A stretch of 37,702 nucleotides of DNA from Pirellulales bacterium (GTDB lineage Bacteria > Planctomycetota > Planctomycetia > Pirellulales > S012-138). Where the stretch lies: assembly GCA_028066245.1 (NCBI GenBank), contig JALCBR010000044.1:1-37702 (forward strand). The letters run 5' to 3'. Positions 7,751-15,860 of this stretch are shown piece after piece (positions within the stretch are counted from its first letter, which is position 1; each line of letters starts with the position of its first letter). Both the position numbers and the translations under genes were made by a program. The notes under the pieces are model-generated. The model saw only the letters and a list, made by a program, of their open reading frames with translations. It had not been told where the DNA came from and did not search any database.

Positions 7751-9589
7751 TTGACCGCAGGGTCGTTTCAAGACGCAAAGGAACAAGTTCGCCAGGCGGT
7801 CGATATCGTCGACCTAGTGGGCGGCTATCTGGATTTGCGCCGCGAGGGGCGACTCTTCAAGGCGCTTTGCCCATGGCATGATGACTCACGTCCCAGCTTG
7901 ACGGTCAATCAGGAACGGCAGACCTATCGGTGCTGGGTTTGTGATCTTGGCGGCGACATCTTCAACTTCGTGATGCGCATGGAGGGCATTGAGTTCCCCG
8001 CCGCGTTGCGGATGCTGGCGGATCGCGCTGGAATCGTGTTGCAGCAGACGCCTGCCGCCGCGCAAGCGCGTGACGAGAAATCGCGACTGTACGCAGCGAT
8101 GGCTTGGAGCGTGCGGCAATACCATCAATGTCTACTGCATGACCCCGCCGCGGCTCCGGCGCGAGAGTACCTTAGGTTACGTGGATTCACGACTGACACG
8201 ATACACCGTTTTCATCTCGGCTTTGCCCCCAACCAATGGGATTGGATTCAGGCCCGTGCGACAAGTGAGGGAGGCACGCTCTCGCGCCTGGCGAGCGTAG
8301 GCGTGCTCGGACAAGGTGAGAATCGGTCTGACTACTACGATCGCTTCCGCGGCCGGTTGTTGTTTCCCATTCGCGATACGCAAGGTCGCGATGTTGGGTT
8401 AGGCGGGCGCGTCCTGCCGGAGTTCGCCGACGAACGCTCGGCCAAATACGTGAACTCACCCGAGACACCGTTGTTCGCCAAGAGCCGGTTGTTGTACGCC
8501 TTTGACGCGGCGCGCGATGCGATCTCCCGCAGCCGTACGGCGGTCGTTGTTGAAGGCTACACGGACTGCTTAATGGCTCATCAACTGGGCATGAAGAATG
8601 TCGTTGCTGTGCTGGGCACGGCGATCGGCGAAGGACATATCAAAGCGTTGCGGCCATTCGCAGACAAAATCGTGCTGGTTTTAGACGGCGATGAGGCAGG
8701 GCGCCGCCGCGCTGCGGAAGTGTTGCAGTTGTTCGTGTCAGCTCAAATGGACGTTCGCGTGCTCACGCTGCCAGAAGAGTCTGACCCTTGCGATTTCTTG
8801 CTCGCGAAGGGAGTCGAGGCGTTTCAGCAGGCGATTGATACTGCCGGCGACGCATTGGATTACAAGTTGAATTTGGTCAAGAACAAGTTGACTAAGAATA
8901 TTGGTCCGCACGAAGTTCAATCGGCGGTGGAAGAGGTGCTGTCCGTGATGGCCCATGCGCCTCGCTTGTCTAAAGCGACAACCACGGAACATCGAATGAA
9001 GGAAGATTCGCTTCTCGCAACCTTGGCAGCGCGAAGTGGCATTGGTGAACAGTCTCTCCGCCATCGGATGAGCGAGCTGCGCAAAGCCAAGAAATCGCCA
9101 ACCTCCAGAGAACAGAAGCAGCCTACGGTCAGTTCAAGTGAAATGACCAAATGGGAGCGGCAACTTTTCGAGGATGTGCTGCTTGCGCCGCAGTGTTTGC
9201 CAAAAGTGCGCGCCACAATTCAGCTGGAAAATTTCACCTGCTCTGAATCGCGCGAACTCTTTGATGTGCTGTGTGCACTTGAAGAGCAAGGGGTGGCGCC
9301 GGGCGTGGAAAGCTTGCTGTTGAGAATTGATGACTTGCAGTTGCAAAGCCGTATCTTGGCGCTGGCCGAAGACGGACAATCGAGAACTGCTGGCCGCTCC
9401 ACGGATGAGATCACGGCCGAATTGAATGAACTGCTGAAAAACCTGAGTGACAATTTCACCCGAGAAGGAGAGTCACGCCGGCTCCATGAGCTCCGCACGG
9501 GGCAGTTGTCGGAAGCAGAACTGGATCTGAACGAGCTCATCGCTCAAAAGCGGCGCCAGCAGGGAATTTCCTCGCCCACGGACGGGTAG
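7751..9589 (+). CDS. dnaG: DNA primase
   Basis: Synthesises the RNA primers used at the replication fork, working with the DnaB helicase. The N-terminal CHC2 zinc ribbon shows C40-P-W-H43 and C61-x2-C64. The middle RNA-polymerase core has R-L-L-F-P-I-R-D and G-x-G-G-R-V-L. The TOPRIM domain has V-V-V-E-G-Y-T-D (about residue 267) and V-L-D-G-D-E-A-G (about residue 312), both catalytic metal-site motifs. The C-terminal ~170 residues are helical, as expected for the helicase-binding region. At 612 residues the length is normal. The start is TTG at 7751, supported by AGGAG at 7740-7744, 6 bases upstream. It precedes the housekeeping sigma gene, the long-known primase-sigma order. Confidence 0.97.
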   Translation: MTAGSFQDAKEQVRQAVDIVDLVGGYLDLRREGRLFKALCPWHDDSRPSLTVNQERQTYRCWVCDLGGDIFNFVMRMEGIEFPAALRMLADRAGIVLQQTPAAAQARDEKSRLYAAMAWSVRQYHQCLLHDPAAAPAREYLRLRGFTTDTIHRFHLGFAPNQWDWIQARATSEGGTLSRLASVGVLGQGENRSDYYDRFRGRLLFPIRDTQGRDVGLGGRVLPEFADERSAKYVNSPETPLFAKSRLLYAFDAARDAISRSRTAVVVEGYTDCLMAHQLGMKNVVAVLGTAIGEGHIKALRPFADKIVLVLDGDEAGRRRAAEVLQLFVSAQMDVRVLTLPEESDPCDFLLAKGVEAFQQAIDTAGDALDYKLNLVKNKLTKNIGPHEVQSAVEEVLSVMAHAPRLSKATTTEHRMKEDSLLATLAARSGIGEQSLRHRMSELRKAKKSPTSREQKQPTVSSSEMTKWERQLFEDVLLAPQCLPKVRATIQLENFTCSESRELFDVLCALEEQGVAPGVESLLLRIDDLQLQSRILALAEDGQSRTAGRSTDEITAELNELLKNLSDNFTREGESRRLHELRTGQLSEAELDLNELIAQKRRQQGISSPTDG

Positions 9590-9687
9590 GCTGCGCGCGC
9601 CGTCAGGGATCCGCAGTGTTCAAGAAATTGAATACCGCGGGCGCCCAACTATGTACGGACACGTCGTTCTCGCAGACGGCGTGCATC

Positions 9688-9693
9688 AGGAGG
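9688..9693 (+). promoter_or_regulatory. Ribosome binding site that fixes the rpoD start
   Basis: AGGAGG, a perfect Shine-Dalgarno core, lies 6 bases before GTG at 9700. This argues for that start over the in-frame GTG at 9616, which would prepend 28 residues with no resemblance to sigma region 1.1. Confidence 0.8.
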
Positions 9694-9699
9694 ATTTCC

Positions 9700-11469
9700 G
9701 TGCCGGAATTCGCATACGAAGTTCAAGAACTGATCGCCCAGGGAAAACACCAGGGATACTTAACTTACGATCAAGTCAACGCTTGCTTGCCGGATGATGA
9801 CGTCAATCCGGAGAAGCTTGATTCCCTGCTGGTCGAGATCGAGGAGCAGGGGATCGAGCTGTACGAGGAAGCGCCACAGGAAGCAGCGACGATTCCTTTC
9901 CCGGCAAGCGGTGACGTACAACCGAGCGTTTCGAACTCGGAACGCTCAGCCGAGGCACAGCCGGCGTCATTGGCGATTGCCGGTCGGATCGGACCGGCTC
10001 AAACGCAGGGCCAGAAGCCTGGCAAGCCATCGCCGACAGAGCAGCTCATGCTTGAGTCGGCCAAGTGGAGCGACGACCCGATTCGGCTCTATCTCTCTCA
10101 AATGGCGGAGATCCCGCTGTTGGCCAGAGAAGAAGAAATCTCGCTGGCCAAGAAAATCGAACTTACGCGCAAGCGTTTCCGAGCCACGGTGCTTGGCTGC
10201 CATCTGGCGATGCGGAACACCGCGGAAACATTGGAAAAAGTCCATCGGGGAGAGCTCCCCTTTGACCGAACGATCAAGGTCTCGTTGACCGAGTGTTTGA
10301 CCAAAGAGCAGATTAGCGCGCGAATGCCTGGTCATTTGCAAACGTTGCGTGGCATGTTCTCCACCAACGAGCGCACATTCCTGGAGTTCGTCGACAAGCG
10401 GCGATCTGCGGAGCAACGGACTCAGTCGCGGCGCAGTTTCATCAACCGTCGCCGCAGGGCAACCGTGCTGATTGAAGAACTCAGCCTCCGCACGCGCCGC
10501 ATTCAACTGATGATGGATGACATCAAGGCTTGCCTGGCCAAGATGGAGCGAATCAAGCAGAAGATTGCCAATCTGGAGCATCGCGTTGGTACACCTGAGC
10601 GGATTGCCGAAGAACGAACGTACCTTCGACGTGAGCTGCATCAACTGATCATGCTTGCCCAGGAGAGTCCCAAGACGCTGCGGAAGCGCGTCAAGCTGAT
10701 GGAGCGCCAGTTTGAAGATTACGAGCACGCCAAGCGGCAGCTCTCCGGCGGTAATCTCCGATTGGTTGTGTCCATCGCCAAAAAGTACCGCAACCGTGGG
10801 CTCAGTTTCTTGGATTTGATCCAGGAAGGAAACACCGGGTTGATGAGGGCCGTGGATAAATACGAATATCGCCGCGGCTACAAGTTCAGCACGTACGCTA
10901 CGTGGTGGATTCGCCAGGCAATCACACGAGCGATCGCGGATCAGGCCAGAACCATCCGGATTCCGGTTCACATGATTGACGTACTGTCCAAGTTGCGGAA
11001 TACTGCGAAGAAGCTCGCACAACAGCTGGGACGTGAGCCCACAGCCGAAGAAACCGCCCGAGCGGCCGATATTCCACTTGAGGAAACGCGCCGCGTGATG
11101 GATATCGGTCGGCAGCCGGTCAGCTTGGACCGTCCGGTGGGTGAAAGCGAAGATGCCAGTTTTGGCGAGTTCATTGAAGACCACGCAACAACCAACCCGT
11201 TGGCTGACGCGTCACGCAGCATGCTGCGAGGGAAGATCGAAACCTTGCTCAAGACATTGACATATCGAGAGCGAGAAATCATCCGACTCCGTTACGGGTT
11301 GGGGGACGGTTACACGTACACTTTGGAGGAAGTGGGGCGGATCTTCAAAGTCACCCGCGAACGGGTGCGGCAAATTGAAGCCAAAGCCGTTCGCAAACTG
11401 CAACACCCAGTGCGAAGGATGCACTTGGAAGGCTTTCAGGAGCAACAGGAGACTGCCGAAGCCAGTTGA
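9700..11469 (+). CDS. rpoD: Primary RNA polymerase sigma factor (RpoD/SigA)
   Basis: The housekeeping sigma factor, 589 residues from GTG at 9700. Region 1.1 is at the N-terminus ([11 protein letters not shown], then G-Y-L-T-Y-D-Q-V-N). Region 1.2 follows at [11 protein letters not shown] charged, Arg-rich non-conserved region separates it from region 2, which is near-canonical: [38 protein letters not shown]. Region 3 begins at I-R-I-P-V-H-M. Region 4 has L-R-Y-G-L-G-D-G and the helix-turn-helix [20 protein letters not shown]. It lies 110 bases after dnaG in the same direction, and an intrinsic terminator follows 14 bases past its stop codon. Confidence 0.97.
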   Translation: MPEFAYEVQELIAQGKHQGYLTYDQVNACLPDDDVNPEKLDSLLVEIEEQGIELYEEAPQEAATIPFPASGDVQPSVSNSERSAEAQPASLAIAGRIGPAQTQGQKPGKPSPTEQLMLESAKWSDDPIRLYLSQMAEIPLLAREEEISLAKKIELTRKRFRATVLGCHLAMRNTAETLEKVHRGELPFDRTIKVSLTECLTKEQISARMPGHLQTLRGMFSTNERTFLEFVDKRRSAEQRTQSRRSFINRRRRATVLIEELSLRTRRIQLMMDDIKACLAKMERIKQKIANLEHRVGTPERIAEERTYLRRELHQLIMLAQESPKTLRKRVKLMERQFEDYEHAKRQLSGGNLRLVVSIAKKYRNRGLSFLDLIQEGNTGLMRAVDKYEYRRGYKFSTYATWWIRQAITRAIADQARTIRIPVHMIDVLSKLRNTAKKLAQQLGREPTAEETARAADIPLEETRRVMDIGRQPVSLDRPVGESEDASFGEFIEDHATTNPLADASRSMLRGKIETLLKTLTYREREIIRLRYGLGDGYTYTLEEVGRIFKVTRERVRQIEAKAVRKLQHPVRRMHLEGFQEQQETAEAS

Positions 11470-11482
11470 TCCACAGCACCAA

Positions 11483-11516
11483 ACACCGCCGATCGTGAGA
11501 TCAGCGGTGTTTTTTG
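11483..11516 (+). terminator. Rho-independent terminator after rpoD
   Basis: ACACCGC (11483-11489) pairs with GCGGTGT (11504-11510). After one C/A mismatch, GATC (11491-11494) pairs with GATC (11499-11502) around a GTGA loop. A T-run follows at 11510-11515. It ends the dnaG-rpoD unit and separates it from the next gene. Confidence 0.9.
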
Positions 11517-11580
11517 TTGGCGTGACACGGCCAGCGGCGTGCTCATCAATTAAGACAATGCACGAGCGAGAGAAGTCGCC

Positions 11581-12309
11581 ATGGCCATGACCTCGGATCA
11601 GATTCGTACGCTGCACAGAATACACCGCCAGCTGGAACACCTGGAAGATCGTCGTGCCCGCGGGCCGCGTCAGATGCAGGCGCAGTCCGCCGGGGTCAAG
11701 AAGCTAGAAGGTGACCATGCCCAGGCGAAGTCTGTTGCCCAAGCCGCGCGGATGGCTGCCGATCAAAAGCAATTGCAGCTCAAGTCCAATGAAGGCAAGA
11801 TCGAAGACTTGCAGGTCAAGTTAAACACAGCCAACAGCAACAAGGAGTACCAGGCGCTCAAAGAACAAATCGCTGCGGACAAGATGGCCAACAGCGTGCT
11901 GGAAGATGAGATCCTGGAATCCATGGATAAGATCGAGGAGTTGCAGGTCGCTGTCAGGCAGGCGCAAGAACGCCTGGAGAAAGGCAAAGCTGAACTTGTC
12001 AAGCTGGAAGGATCGATCGTTGAACAACTCAACTTGATCGAAGGCGACATCAAACGTCTCTCCGCAGAGTTGGCCCAAGCAGAAGCATCTCTGCCAGACG
12101 ACTTCCGCGCCACGTACGACCGCCTGGTCAAGTCAATGGGGGCGGATGCAATGGCTGAGGTTGAGGGTGAAATCTGTTCCGGCTGCTTCACTCGCATTCC
12201 GCCCAACAAGATCAGTCAAATGATGCTCTCGCACGAAGTGACATGTTTGAGCTGTGGCCGCCTGCTCTACTTGCCGGAAGATCGTGCGCCAAAACTCAAG
12301 GCACAATAG
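11581..12309 (+). CDS. Coiled-coil protein with C-terminal C4 zinc ribbon (COG1579-like)
   Basis: A 242-residue cytosolic protein. Residues about 5-185 are a long Glu/Lys/Gln/Leu-rich helix pair (L-E-H-L-E-D-R-R, then N-T-A-N-S-N-K-E-Y-Q-A-L-K-E-Q-I), where N-S-N-K-E-Y is a familiar turn in this family. The C-terminus carries a zinc ribbon: I-C-S-G-C-F-T-R-I-P-P, then V-T-C-L-S-C-G-R-L-L-Y, giving two C-x2-C pairs about 25 residues apart. The family is widespread in bacteria and its role is not settled; nucleic-acid or protein binding is usually assumed. ATG at 11581 is used; a second ATG two codons later is equally possible. It follows the rpoD terminator by about 65 bases and likely has its own promoter there. 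Confidence 0.85.
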   Translation: MAMTSDQIRTLHRIHRQLEHLEDRRARGPRQMQAQSAGVKKLEGDHAQAKSVAQAARMAADQKQLQLKSNEGKIEDLQVKLNTANSNKEYQALKEQIAADKMANSVLEDEILESMDKIEELQVAVRQAQERLEKGKAELVKLEGSIVEQLNLIEGDIKRLSAELAQAEASLPDDFRATYDRLVKSMGADAMAEVEGEICSGCFTRIPPNKISQMMLSHEVTCLSCGRLLYLPEDRAPKLKAQ

Positions 12310-12435
12310 CCATTACCTGGGCCTGCCCTCCGAAATAGAGGCTATCCTGATTGGGGATAACTTGAGTGAGTTTGACAACTTCGGCGCAAGTAAGACCGCC
12401 GTGTTCATCATCTCCACCAGGGAGTTGTCGCCGCT

Positions 12436-12579
12436 CTTGCAGCAGCCGACGAACGCCTCGCCGGACATTGGGAGACGACTACCTTCGCTGGTGCGATGCG
12501 AGCGACTGGCATCACGGCGCCTGACTTGAATCTGATCGAACTGGCGTTGGCAAAGCTGAAGGGGTCGTCCGCACGGTAA
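12436..12579 (+). pseudogene. IS630-family transposase remnant with internal deletion
   Basis: In one frame, without a start codon, the sequence reads D-E-R-L-A-G-H-W-E-T-T-T-F-A-G-A-M-R-A-T, then G-I-T-A-P directly followed by D-L-N-L-I-E-L-A-L-A-K-L-K, and ends at TAA (12577-12579). IS630 transposases have G-H-W-x-T-T-T-F ... G-I-x-A-P upstream and P-x-Y-S-P-D-L-N-P-I-E-x-x-F-A-K-L-K near the C-terminus, normally some 60-70 residues apart. Here the two motifs are fused at A-P/D-L-N, removing the intervening segment with one catalytic Asp. Upstream the frame fades after about ten Ala/Val-rich codons, so the N-terminal half is also gone. It is non-functional. Confidence 0.8.
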
Positions 12580-12706
12580 GTGGAAAACGCTCTAGCAGAA
12601 CAAGAATTAACAAAACGCTCGAGACCATCTCTCTGATTGGTGTCTGTTCGTCGGCCGTTCCCATCGCTTCGCGGACGCGAGATGGAATTGCCGCGGCGTT
12701 CCCGCG

Positions 12707-12960
12707 CGCCCTGCTCTCATGCGTACGGTTGAAATTAACATTGGTCAAATTTTTCTCGCCTCCAGGGGGGTGGCGCAAACGCGTCATGCCCAGCAATTGA
12801 CCGGCAACGCCACCGTGAACATCACCGGCAATCCTGACGTTAAGTTCAGCAGCATGTTAACCGTCAACCCCCTATGGTGCTCAGCAGCGCGCATGGCGGC
12901 GCGAAACACCCCCCAAATTTGACCAATGTCAATTTCAACCGTACGCATGAGAGCAGGGCG
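12707..12960. mobile_element. MITE-like element or degraded palindrome with 46-bp inverted arms
   Basis: Bases 12707-12752 and 12915-12960 are reverse complements with a single mismatch (45 of 46). They begin CGCCCTGCTCTCATGCGTAC and end GGTCAAATTT on the inward side. The 162-base interior has further weak symmetry: GGGGGGTG follows the left arm after a 12-base gap and follows the right arm directly, as if the original arms were longer. No target-site duplication is visible at the outer edges. There is no usable reading frame apart from short arm-encoded peptides that mirror each other. Size and structure fit a non-autonomous element. Confidence 0.6.
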
Positions 12961-13393
12961 TGTGAGCTCCCATCTCGGGGCAACTTGACAGCGTCCGCCC
13001 AGGCAGGCGGAACGGCAATCGGACAGGTGCTCTAGATCAAAGTCAAAGGCGAGACTGACATTGTTGGCCGAACGAACGCGAAAAACGTATCCCGAGGTCA
13101 CGGTTCTTATCTGAAGCTGATCAAGCCATTTTCAAGCGGATGACCGTGAGGGCTTTGAGCCGCTGGCTTTGGACGACTTTGCGAAACTCGCCCGAAATTC
13201 ACGTTTAATGGGAGACGCCGCGAAGGCGTTACCAGCGTGCCATCTCGCACAAAACACGCGCAGTGAATCTGGGCTACAAGTTCTTTGCTTCTTCTGCCAA
13301 TGGGCTTTTTCTTGCTCCGCACGTCTCCACGGTCTAACTTGTCAGGACACCGCACGACATATACCCTTCATGCCAATTTTTTAGGAGTCAGGA

Positions 13394-15724
13394 ATGAATC
13401 TCAGATTTTGTGGGCGATTTTCGATTGTCGCGTGGTTGCTTGTGGCCCTTTGCTCCGTTCCGCTTGCAGGCAAGGGAACCGGCGGGCAAGGGGCTGGCGA
13501 GTCCGAACTCTCCGACCGAGTGCTTGCCGAACACGAGCGGCACCTTGAGATGGCCAAGAACTCACCCTACGCGGGGATTCCCTGGCAGTTTGTCGGGCCG
13601 GAGATTCCCGTAGGACGAGTAACCGATGTGGAAGTTCATCCGTCCGCGCCCGAGGTGATCTACCTGGCATCGTGCGCCGGCGGTGTTTGGAAATCGACCG
13701 ATGATGGCGTCAACTGGACGCCCATTTTTGAGAACGCGGCATCATCCTCTATCGGTGACATTGCTATTGCTCCGTCCGACCCAAACATTGTTTGGATTGG
13801 AACTGGTGAATCGAACATCTTTCGCAGTTCCATGGCAGGCTTTGGCGTGTACAAGTCCACCGACGCCGGCAAAACGTTTGAATACTCTGGACTCGCGGAC
13901 ACGCAGCACATTGGCCGCGTCCTGGTTCACCCGACCAACCCTGACATCGTCTATGTTGCCGGAGCAGGTCACGAATACGAACACAATGAAGCGCGCGGCG
14001 TTTACAAAACAACTGATGGAGGCCGCACCTGGGACAAGGTGTTTTATCGCGGGCCGGATGTCGGTGCCATTGATCTCGCAATGGACCCTGAAGAACCTGA
14101 CACATTGTATGTTGGCACCTCGGAGCGCCGGCGTTTGCGTTGGAGTGATCCGTTGCCAGGTCCACAAAGCGGACTCCACAAAACGACCGACGGCGGTGCG
14201 ACGTGGGTCACATTGACAGAAGGGCTGCCTGACTTTTCCGCTGGTGAGTATGAACGCGTTGGCGTAGATGTTTGCCGTAGCCAGCCCAACACCGTCTACA
14301 CGGTGCTCAATCATGCCGCCGGACCGCGAGGAACTCGCGGAGCGGAGGTATACCGCAGTGACGACAAGGGCGCGACCTGGACGATGTGCGAAGGGACCGA
14401 CCAGGTTCGACGTGAGTTTCCTGCGTATGGCTGGGTGTTTGGCCAGATCCGCGTTGACCCGACTGATCCGGACATCATTTACGTGCTCGGGCTGGGATAC
14501 AGTCGGTCCACTGATGGCGGAAAATCGTTCTCACGGCTGCGCGGCAGCCATTCGGATTACCACGCAATGTGGATCAATCCGAACGACAACAGCCACGTGC
14601 TGGTGGGTAATGACGGCGGTGTCATGATCTCGCACGACATGTTGGCTTCGTACGAGCGCGGCCAAAACCTGCCAATTTCGACGCCGTTCAACGTCGGAAT
14701 CAGCGTTACACCAGAGAAGTTCTGGTTATATTCGTGCCTACAGGATTCCAGCGGATATCGTGGCTTGGTTGATCTCTCCAGTGGACGCGACAGCGTGACC
14801 TGGATGAAACGCTGGGAACGGGCTCCCGGTGATGAAGCTGGACGCCAAGCGATTGACCCGACCGATCCGACGATTGTGTATTCCGTGCGCCGCTATGGTG
14901 GCGGACCTTCTCGAACTACGGTCAGTAATGAGTCTCGTCAAGGTGGCCGTAGAAGCGGTGGCGGTGGGCGAAACCGACAGGGTGGGGGCCGAGCCGGTAG
15001 ACCAGACTTTGGCGGAGAACGTAAGCGAGCCCAATGGGTTTCACCGTTGATCATCAGTCCGCATGACCCCAAGCGAGTGCTCTACGGCGCGCAGTTCGTG
15101 TTCCTTTCCGATGACCAAGGCGAGAACTGGCGAAAGATCAGCCCGGACCTGACTAACTATGACAGAGACAAGCAAGGCAACATCGCTCATGCGGTGATGT
15201 TTGCGCTGTCGGAATCGCCAGTCGAGAAGGGTGTGATCTACGCAGGAACTGATGACGGCAACGTGCAAGTCACGCGTGATGAGGGTGAGAACTGGACCCT
15301 GGTAACAGACGGGCTGCCCGAAGGCCGTTGCGTATCCAGCATCGAGGCTTCGCACTTTGACGCTGGAACGGTGTACATCACGATGACCGGTCGCCGGCAT
15401 GATGACTTTGAGACCTACGTCTACAAGTCAACCAACTACGGCGAAACCTGGACCCGCATCAGCAGCAACATCCCCATGAGTTCGGCCAACGTGGTCCGGC
15501 AAGATCAGAAGAACAAAGATCTGTTGTTCGTTGGTACAGACAAGGGGACGTATGTCACCACCAACGGCGGAGAGAAATGGGACGTGCTGGGAAGCGGACT
15601 ACCCACCGTTTACGTGCATGACATGGTACTGCATCCGACCGAAGACATGGCCGTCATCGCCACGCATGGGCGCGGTTGCTGGGTGCTGGATATTCGTGGA
15701 TTGCGAACGAATTCGCCACAGTAA
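13394..15724 (+). CDS. Secreted beta-propeller protein with BNR/sortilin-like repeats
   Basis: A 776-residue exported protein. The signal peptide is at residues 1-24 (V-A-W-L-L-V-A-L-C-S-V-P-L-A). The body is made of repeats with S-x-D-x-G-x-x-W, such as K-S-T-D-D-G-V-N-W, K-T-T-D-G-G-R-T-W, R-S-D-D-K-G-A-T-W and K-S-T-N-Y-G-E-T-W, each followed by I-x-P-x-D-P-x-x-V/I-Y or similar. This is the VPS10/sortilin or glycosyl-hydrolase-like BNR propeller, large enough for two seven-bladed rings. Residues about 510-545 break the pattern with a Gly/Arg-rich insert (G-G-R-R-S-G-G-G-G-R). No catalytic residues are assigned; binding or hydrolysis of extracellular polymers is possible. ATG at 13394 has AGGAGT 7 bases upstream. 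Confidence 0.85.
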   Translation: MNLRFCGRFSIVAWLLVALCSVPLAGKGTGGQGAGESELSDRVLAEHERHLEMAKNSPYAGIPWQFVGPEIPVGRVTDVEVHPSAPEVIYLASCAGGVWKSTDDGVNWTPIFENAASSSIGDIAIAPSDPNIVWIGTGESNIFRSSMAGFGVYKSTDAGKTFEYSGLADTQHIGRVLVHPTNPDIVYVAGAGHEYEHNEARGVYKTTDGGRTWDKVFYRGPDVGAIDLAMDPEEPDTLYVGTSERRRLRWSDPLPGPQSGLHKTTDGGATWVTLTEGLPDFSAGEYERVGVDVCRSQPNTVYTVLNHAAGPRGTRGAEVYRSDDKGATWTMCEGTDQVRREFPAYGWVFGQIRVDPTDPDIIYVLGLGYSRSTDGGKSFSRLRGSHSDYHAMWINPNDNSHVLVGNDGGVMISHDMLASYERGQNLPISTPFNVGISVTPEKFWLYSCLQDSSGYRGLVDLSSGRDSVTWMKRWERAPGDEAGRQAIDPTDPTIVYSVRRYGGGPSRTTVSNESRQGGRRSGGGGRNRQGGGRAGRPDFGGERKRAQWVSPLIISPHDPKRVLYGAQFVFLSDDQGENWRKISPDLTNYDRDKQGNIAHAVMFALSESPVEKGVIYAGTDDGNVQVTRDEGENWTLVTDGLPEGRCVSSIEASHFDAGTVYITMTGRRHDDFETYVYKSTNYGETWTRISSNIPMSSANVVRQDQKNKDLLFVGTDKGTYVTTNGGEKWDVLGSGLPTVYVHDMVLHPTEDMAVIATHGRGCWVLDIRGLRTNSPQ

Positions 15725-15773
15725 ACGGCCTTTATCAAATTGGCCATCGTGTGGTAGTTTTCGGGTGCTCTCG

Positions 15774-15812
15774 TACCCCCTGTTTGCTTTGCAAACAGGG
15801 GGTATTTTATTT
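15774..15812. terminator. Bidirectional hairpin terminator between convergent genes
   Basis: TACCCCCTGTTTGC (15774-15787) pairs perfectly with GCAAACAGGGGGTA (15791-15804) around a TTT loop. On the plus strand TTTTATTT follows. It lies between the propeller gene (+) and the CHAT gene (-), 49 bases past the former's stop, and can serve both. Confidence 0.85.
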
Positions 15813-15860
15813 GATCATCAGCGATACGTTTAAAGAACACATTGCGGCAATCCGCGCGCG

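Larger units (their letters stand above)
12310..13393. other. Gene-poor region with mobile-element debris
   Basis: No intact gene is supported in these 1084 bases. It contains an IS630-type transposase remnant (12436-12579) and a 254-bp element with inverted arms (12707-12960), listed separately. A short CCGCC-caggca-GGCGG hairpin lies near 12997-13012. The remaining sequence has no coding look in any frame. This is best read as an insertion-prone site in decay between two stable genes. Confidence 0.7.

Noticed and set aside
9967-11184. 405-codon minus-strand frame inside rpoD
   Set aside because: It lies opposite a clearly conserved sigma factor, has no recognisable motifs, and is explained by codon bias on the coding strand.
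12719-12922. Small plus- and minus-strand frames starting M-R-T-V-E-I in the inverted element
   Set aside because: Both starts are encoded by the two copies of the same inverted arm, and the peptides diverge at once inside; this is repeat symmetry, not genes.
13336-13370. Possible promoter TTGTCA ... TATACC before the propeller gene
   Set aside because: Spacing of 15 and a poor -10 match are too weak to report.
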